DNA from: an uncultured Tolumonas sp.
GTDB lineage: Bacteria > Pseudomonadota > Gammaproteobacteria > Enterobacterales > Aeromonadaceae
DNA: 64,000 nt
Reading direction: 5' to 3'
Assembly (NCBI RefSeq): GCF_963556105.2
Contig: NZ_OY829944.1
Coordinates: forward strand, 1,647,501 to 1,711,500
Positions 61,307 through 64,000 of the stretch are shown piece by piece. The notes beneath the pieces were generated by a model that was not told the DNA's origin, made no database searches, and saw only the letters and a list, made by a program, of their open reading frames with translations. Numbering within the stretch: position 1 is the stretch's first letter; every line of letters begins with the position of its first letter. The position numbers and the translations under genes were made by a program.

Positions 61307-62824
61307 ATGAATGAAATTAGCGCTCCAATCGAGGCTTCGTCAGTCGACAAAGCTAAAGCATCTGGTGGTAAGAAAAACCGCCTGTTCTTTATGTTAGCAC
61401 CATTTGTGGTGACGTTACTGTTATTGCTTGTGCCTGTTCCCGAAGGGTTACAGCCTTACGCATGGTATTACTTTGCCATTTTTGTGGGGGTAATTGTTGG
61501 TTTGATTTTAGAACCACTACCAGGAGCTGTTATCGGGTTGACTGGGGTGGTGGCGATTGCATTGACCAGCCAATGGGTATTATTCAGCCCGACAGAAATG
61601 GCGGGGCCAAAATTTAAACTGGCGGCTGAATCATTCAAATGGGCAGTGAGTGGGTTTGGTAACTCGACTGTCTGGCTGATCTTCGGTGCATTCATGTTTG
61701 CCGCAGGTTACGACAAAACTCAATTTGGTCGTCGTTTAGCGCTGATTTTGGTGAAGCATTTGGGGCGTCGCAGCTTAACGCTGGGTTATGCCATTACCTT
61801 TGCCGATCTGTTGCTGGCACCATTTACACCATCTAATACCGCACGCAGTGGCGGCACAATTTTTCCCATCATTGCCAACTTGCCGCCGCTGTATGGTTCT
61901 AAACCCAATGACCCAAGTGCGCGTAAAATTGGTTCATACCTGATGTGGGTGGCGATCACTGCAGCTTGTATCACCAGCTCTATGTTCCTGTCGGCATTGG
62001 CGCCGAATCTGCTGGCATTAGCATTAGTTAAAAGCACCGTCGGTATCAATATTTCGTGGGGCAATTGGTTCGTAGGCTTCCTGCCAGTCGGGATTTTACT
62101 GATCCTGACCATGCCTTTGCTGGCTTATATCTTCTATCCGCCGGAAGTGAAATTTAACGACGAAGTACCTCGTTGGGCGAGTGCAGAACTCGTAAAATTG
62201 GGTCGTCTGACTCGTAACGAAATTCTGCTGTTAGTCTTTGTGTGTTGTGCACTGGCCATGTGGATTTTTGCGGCTAATGTCATTGAACCTGCACTGGCTG
62301 CACTGCTGATCATCGGTATGATGCTGTGGACTGGGGTTCTGAACTGGAATGACATTACCAGCAACAAACCTGCCTGGAACACGTTCTTCTGGTTTGCGAC
62401 ACTGGTGGCATTAGCGAATGGTTTATCAACCACAGGCTTCATCGCGTGGTTAGGTAAAGAAGGCGGTATGTTGATGCATGGTGTTTCGCCAACAATGGCC
62501 ACCATTCTGATTGTAGTCGCGTTCTACCTGCTGCACTATTTGTTTGCCAGTGCCACCGCGCATACAACAGCGTTGTTGCCTGCTGCATTAACGATTGCAT
62601 CGACCATTCCAGGCATGAATATGCAAGTGTTCTGTATGCTGATGGTGACTTCTCTGGGTGTGATGGGCATTATTACGCCATACGGTACCGGCCCAAGCCC
62701 AATCTATTATGGTAGTGGTTATCTGCCGACCAAAGATTACTGGCGTCTTGGCACTATCTTCGGTGCCATCTTCCTGGCGGCCTTGTTGCTCATTGGCTAT
62801 CCATGGATGGCAATGATGTTCTGA
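61307..62824 (+). CDS. DASS-family anion:sodium or antiport transporter (dicarboxylate/citrate/tartrate type)
   Basis: 505 residues with about 12 hydrophobic helices. Family segments are LAPFTPSNTARSGGTIFPIIANLPPLYGS, SNKPAWNTFFWFATLVALANGLSTTGFIAWLG and FASATAHTTALLPAALTIA...TPYGTGPSPIYYGSGYLPTKDYW. It resembles the CitT/TtdT/YflS branch, which often exchanges C4-dicarboxylates for succinate. A fumarase follows, so malate, tartrate or fumarate uptake is likely. Confidence 0.9.
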   Translation: MNEISAPIEASSVDKAKASGGKKNRLFFMLAPFVVTLLLLLVPVPEGLQPYAWYYFAIFVGVIVGLILEPLPGAVIGLTGVVAIALTSQWVLFSPTEMAGPKFKLAAESFKWAVSGFGNSTVWLIFGAFMFAAGYDKTQFGRRLALILVKHLGRRSLTLGYAITFADLLLAPFTPSNTARSGGTIFPIIANLPPLYGSKPNDPSARKIGSYLMWVAITAACITSSMFLSALAPNLLALALVKSTVGINISWGNWFVGFLPVGILLILTMPLLAYIFYPPEVKFNDEVPRWASAELVKLGRLTRNEILLLVFVCCALAMWIFAANVIEPALAALLIIGMMLWTGVLNWNDITSNKPAWNTFFWFATLVALANGLSTTGFIAWLGKEGGMLMHGVSPTMATILIVVAFYLLHYLFASATAHTTALLPAALTIASTIPGMNMQVFCMLMVTSLGVMGIITPYGTGPSPIYYGSGYLPTKDYWRLGTIFGAIFLAALLLIGYPWMAMMF

Positions 62825-62832
62825 TAAATAAA

Positions 62833-62854
62833 CAGTCGCCTTCCGAGGCGGCTG
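62833..62854 (+). terminator. Weak hairpin between the transporter and fumarase genes
   Basis: CAGTCGCCT pairs with AGGCGGCTG (one G-T) around a four-base loop, followed by TTGCTGCATTT. It lies 8 bp behind the transporter stop. The T-run is poor, so it may only reduce read-through to the fumarase. Confidence 0.45.
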
Positions 62855-62953
62855 TTGCTGCATTTGAATCTGTATCACTGCAGTAGACTTTATCTTGCTG
62901 CGATGGTCATAAAAATGATGAGCATAAAAATTTCAAGATGAGAGAGTAGAGCA

Positions 62954-64000
62954 ATGTCGAAGAAGCCATTTTACTACCAAAATCCGTTTCCACTTGCGAA
63001 AGACGAAACAGAATATTATCTGCTGACGAAGGATCATGTATCTGTCAGTGAGTTTGAAGGTCAGGAGATCCTTAAAGTTGCACCGGAAGGTCTGACGTTA
63101 CTGGCGCAACAAGCATTCTACGACGCGTCATTTTTGCTGCGCACTTCCCATAAACAGCAAGTCGCTTCGATTCTGGCGGATCCAGAAGCCAGTGAAAACG
63201 ACAAATACGTGGCCCTGCAATTTTTGCGTAACTCAGAGATCGCGGCAAAAGGCGTGCTGCCAACCTGTCAGGACACCGGCACCGCGATCATTATGGGTAA
63301 AAAAGGCCAGCGCGTCTGGACTGGTGGTGGCGATGAAGCCGCTCTGACCCGTGGCGTTTACAATACCTATACTGAACAAAATCTGCGCTATTCGCAGACC
63401 GTTGCGCTGGATATGTATGAAGAAATTAACACCGGCACCAACCTGCCAGCACAGATCGACCTGTATAGCGTAGATGGCGATGAGTACAAATTCCTGTGTA
63501 TCGCTAAAGGTGGTGGATCAGCCAACAAAACTTATCTATATCAGGAAACCAAAGCGCTGCTGACGCCAGAAAAACTGAAAAATTTTCTGGTGGAAAAAAT
63601 GCGTTCACTGGGCACCGCGGCATGCCCGCCATATCACATCGCCTTTGTGATCGGTGGCACTTCAGCCGACAACGCACTGAAAACCGTAAAACTGGCTTCG
63701 GCTCGTTATTATGATGGCCTGCCAACGGAAGGTAACGAACACGGTCAGGCGTTCCGTGATGTGCAGTTGGAACAAGAGCTGCTGAAAGAAGCGCAAAATC
63801 TAGGCTTGGGCGCGCAGTTCGGCGGTAAATATTTTGCGCACGACATCCGTGTGATCCGTTTGCCGCGTCACGGCGCCTCTTGCCCACTGGCGATGGGTGT
63901 TTCCTGCTCGGCTGATCGTAACATCAAAGCAAAAATTAACCGCGATGGTATCTGGATCGAGAAACTGGAAACCAACCCAGGTCAGTATATCCCGGAAGAA
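62954..64000 (+). CDS. Fumarate hydratase class I (FumA/FumB type), 3' end outside window
   Basis: 349 N-terminal residues; the family is about 548. It interconverts malate and fumarate with a [4Fe-4S] cluster. [18 protein letters not shown] has the first cluster Cys, [18 protein letters not shown] and [20 protein letters not shown] the second region, and [25 protein letters not shown] the C-terminal active-site Cys region. ATG 62954 follows AGAGAGTAGAG. Together with the transporter and the NADH fumarate reductase it makes an anaerobic malate-to-succinate route. Confidence 0.95.
   Translation, partial: MSKKPFYYQNPFPLAKDETEYYLLTKDHVSVSEFEGQEILKVAPEGLTLLAQQAFYDASFLLRTSHKQQVASILADPEASENDKYVALQFLRNSEIAAKGVLPTCQDTGTAIIMGKKGQRVWTGGGDEAALTRGVYNTYTEQNLRYSQTVALDMYEEINTGTNLPAQIDLYSVDGDEYKFLCIAKGGGSANKTYLYQETKALLTPEKLKNFLVEKMRSLGTAACPPYHIAFVIGGTSADNALKTVKLASARYYDGLPTEGNEHGQAFRDVQLEQELLKEAQNLGLGAQFGGKYFAHDIRVIRLPRHGASCPLAMGVSCSADRNIKAKINRDGIWIEKLETNPGQYIPEE

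Overview
The window looks like a chromosomal segment of a facultatively anaerobic gammaproteobacterium of roughly 48-50% GC. Gene content (NorRVW/NsrR nitric oxide defence, assimilatory nitrate cluster, 2-ketogluconate use, soluble NADH-linked fumarate reductase, an ERIC-type repeat) fits Aeromonadaceae, and Tolumonas is my best guess. The genus is an inference from overall resemblance, not a proven assignment. I see no rRNA, tRNA, CRISPR array, prophage or transposase gene.

Layout. 1-7.2 kb: nitrosative-stress block with hmp and ytfE (minus), norR, norV, norW and fpr (plus) and nsrR (minus). An FNR-type box lies at ytfE and two NsrR-like boxes lie in front of norV. 7.3-11.8 kb: mixed genes (bluB, an SDR, a small tail-anchored protein, a YegD-like Hsp70, an AbrB-type membrane protein). 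12-16 kb: Fur-box-preceded tonB-exbB-exbD with two small membrane proteins and a PepSY protein. 16-25.3 kb: a LacI-type regulator, a carbon monoxide module (cowN plus a CooA-like haem regulator with a CooA-type operator between them), then the minus-strand operon kguE-kguK-kguT-kguD-edd-eda, which takes 2-ketogluconate to pyruvate and glyceraldehyde-3-phosphate. 25.5-27.9 kb: an AT-richer DeoR/PHP/phosphoribosyltransferase group. 27.9-34.6 kb: two D-2-hydroxyacid dehydrogenases, a P-type ATPase, an MFS transporter and a uracil-DNA glycosylase-like gene.

34.5-54.7 kb is a nitrate assimilation and molybdenum cofactor island: nasA, SUMT (cobA), an ANTAR antiterminator, nrtABC, a NarK-type transporter, a PP2C/Ser-Thr kinase fusion, nirBD, moeAB, a Moco riboswitch and moaA-mobA-moaB-C-D-E. 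Nitrate is imported (NrtABC, NarK), reduced to nitrite (NasA, needing Moco) and then to ammonium (NirBD, needing sirohaem from CobA). The most striking signal is that four transcription units (nasA, nrtA, narK, nirB) each start with a short hairpin carrying a six-base loop (A at position 1, G at position 4) that overlaps an intrinsic terminator. This is the signature of ANTAR-protein antitermination, and the ANTAR gene sits in the middle of the cluster. The nirB leader is a duplicate of the nrtA leader and is flanked by remnants of the ANTAR gene 3' end and the nrtC 3' end, so its history can be read directly.

54.7-64 kb: an EamA transporter with a divergent LysR regulator, then an anaerobic dicarboxylate module of apbE, a three-domain NADH:fumarate-reductase-like flavoprotein, a DASS anion transporter and class I fumarase (cut by the window end). 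An FNR box with a -10 element at exact class II spacing precedes the transporter.
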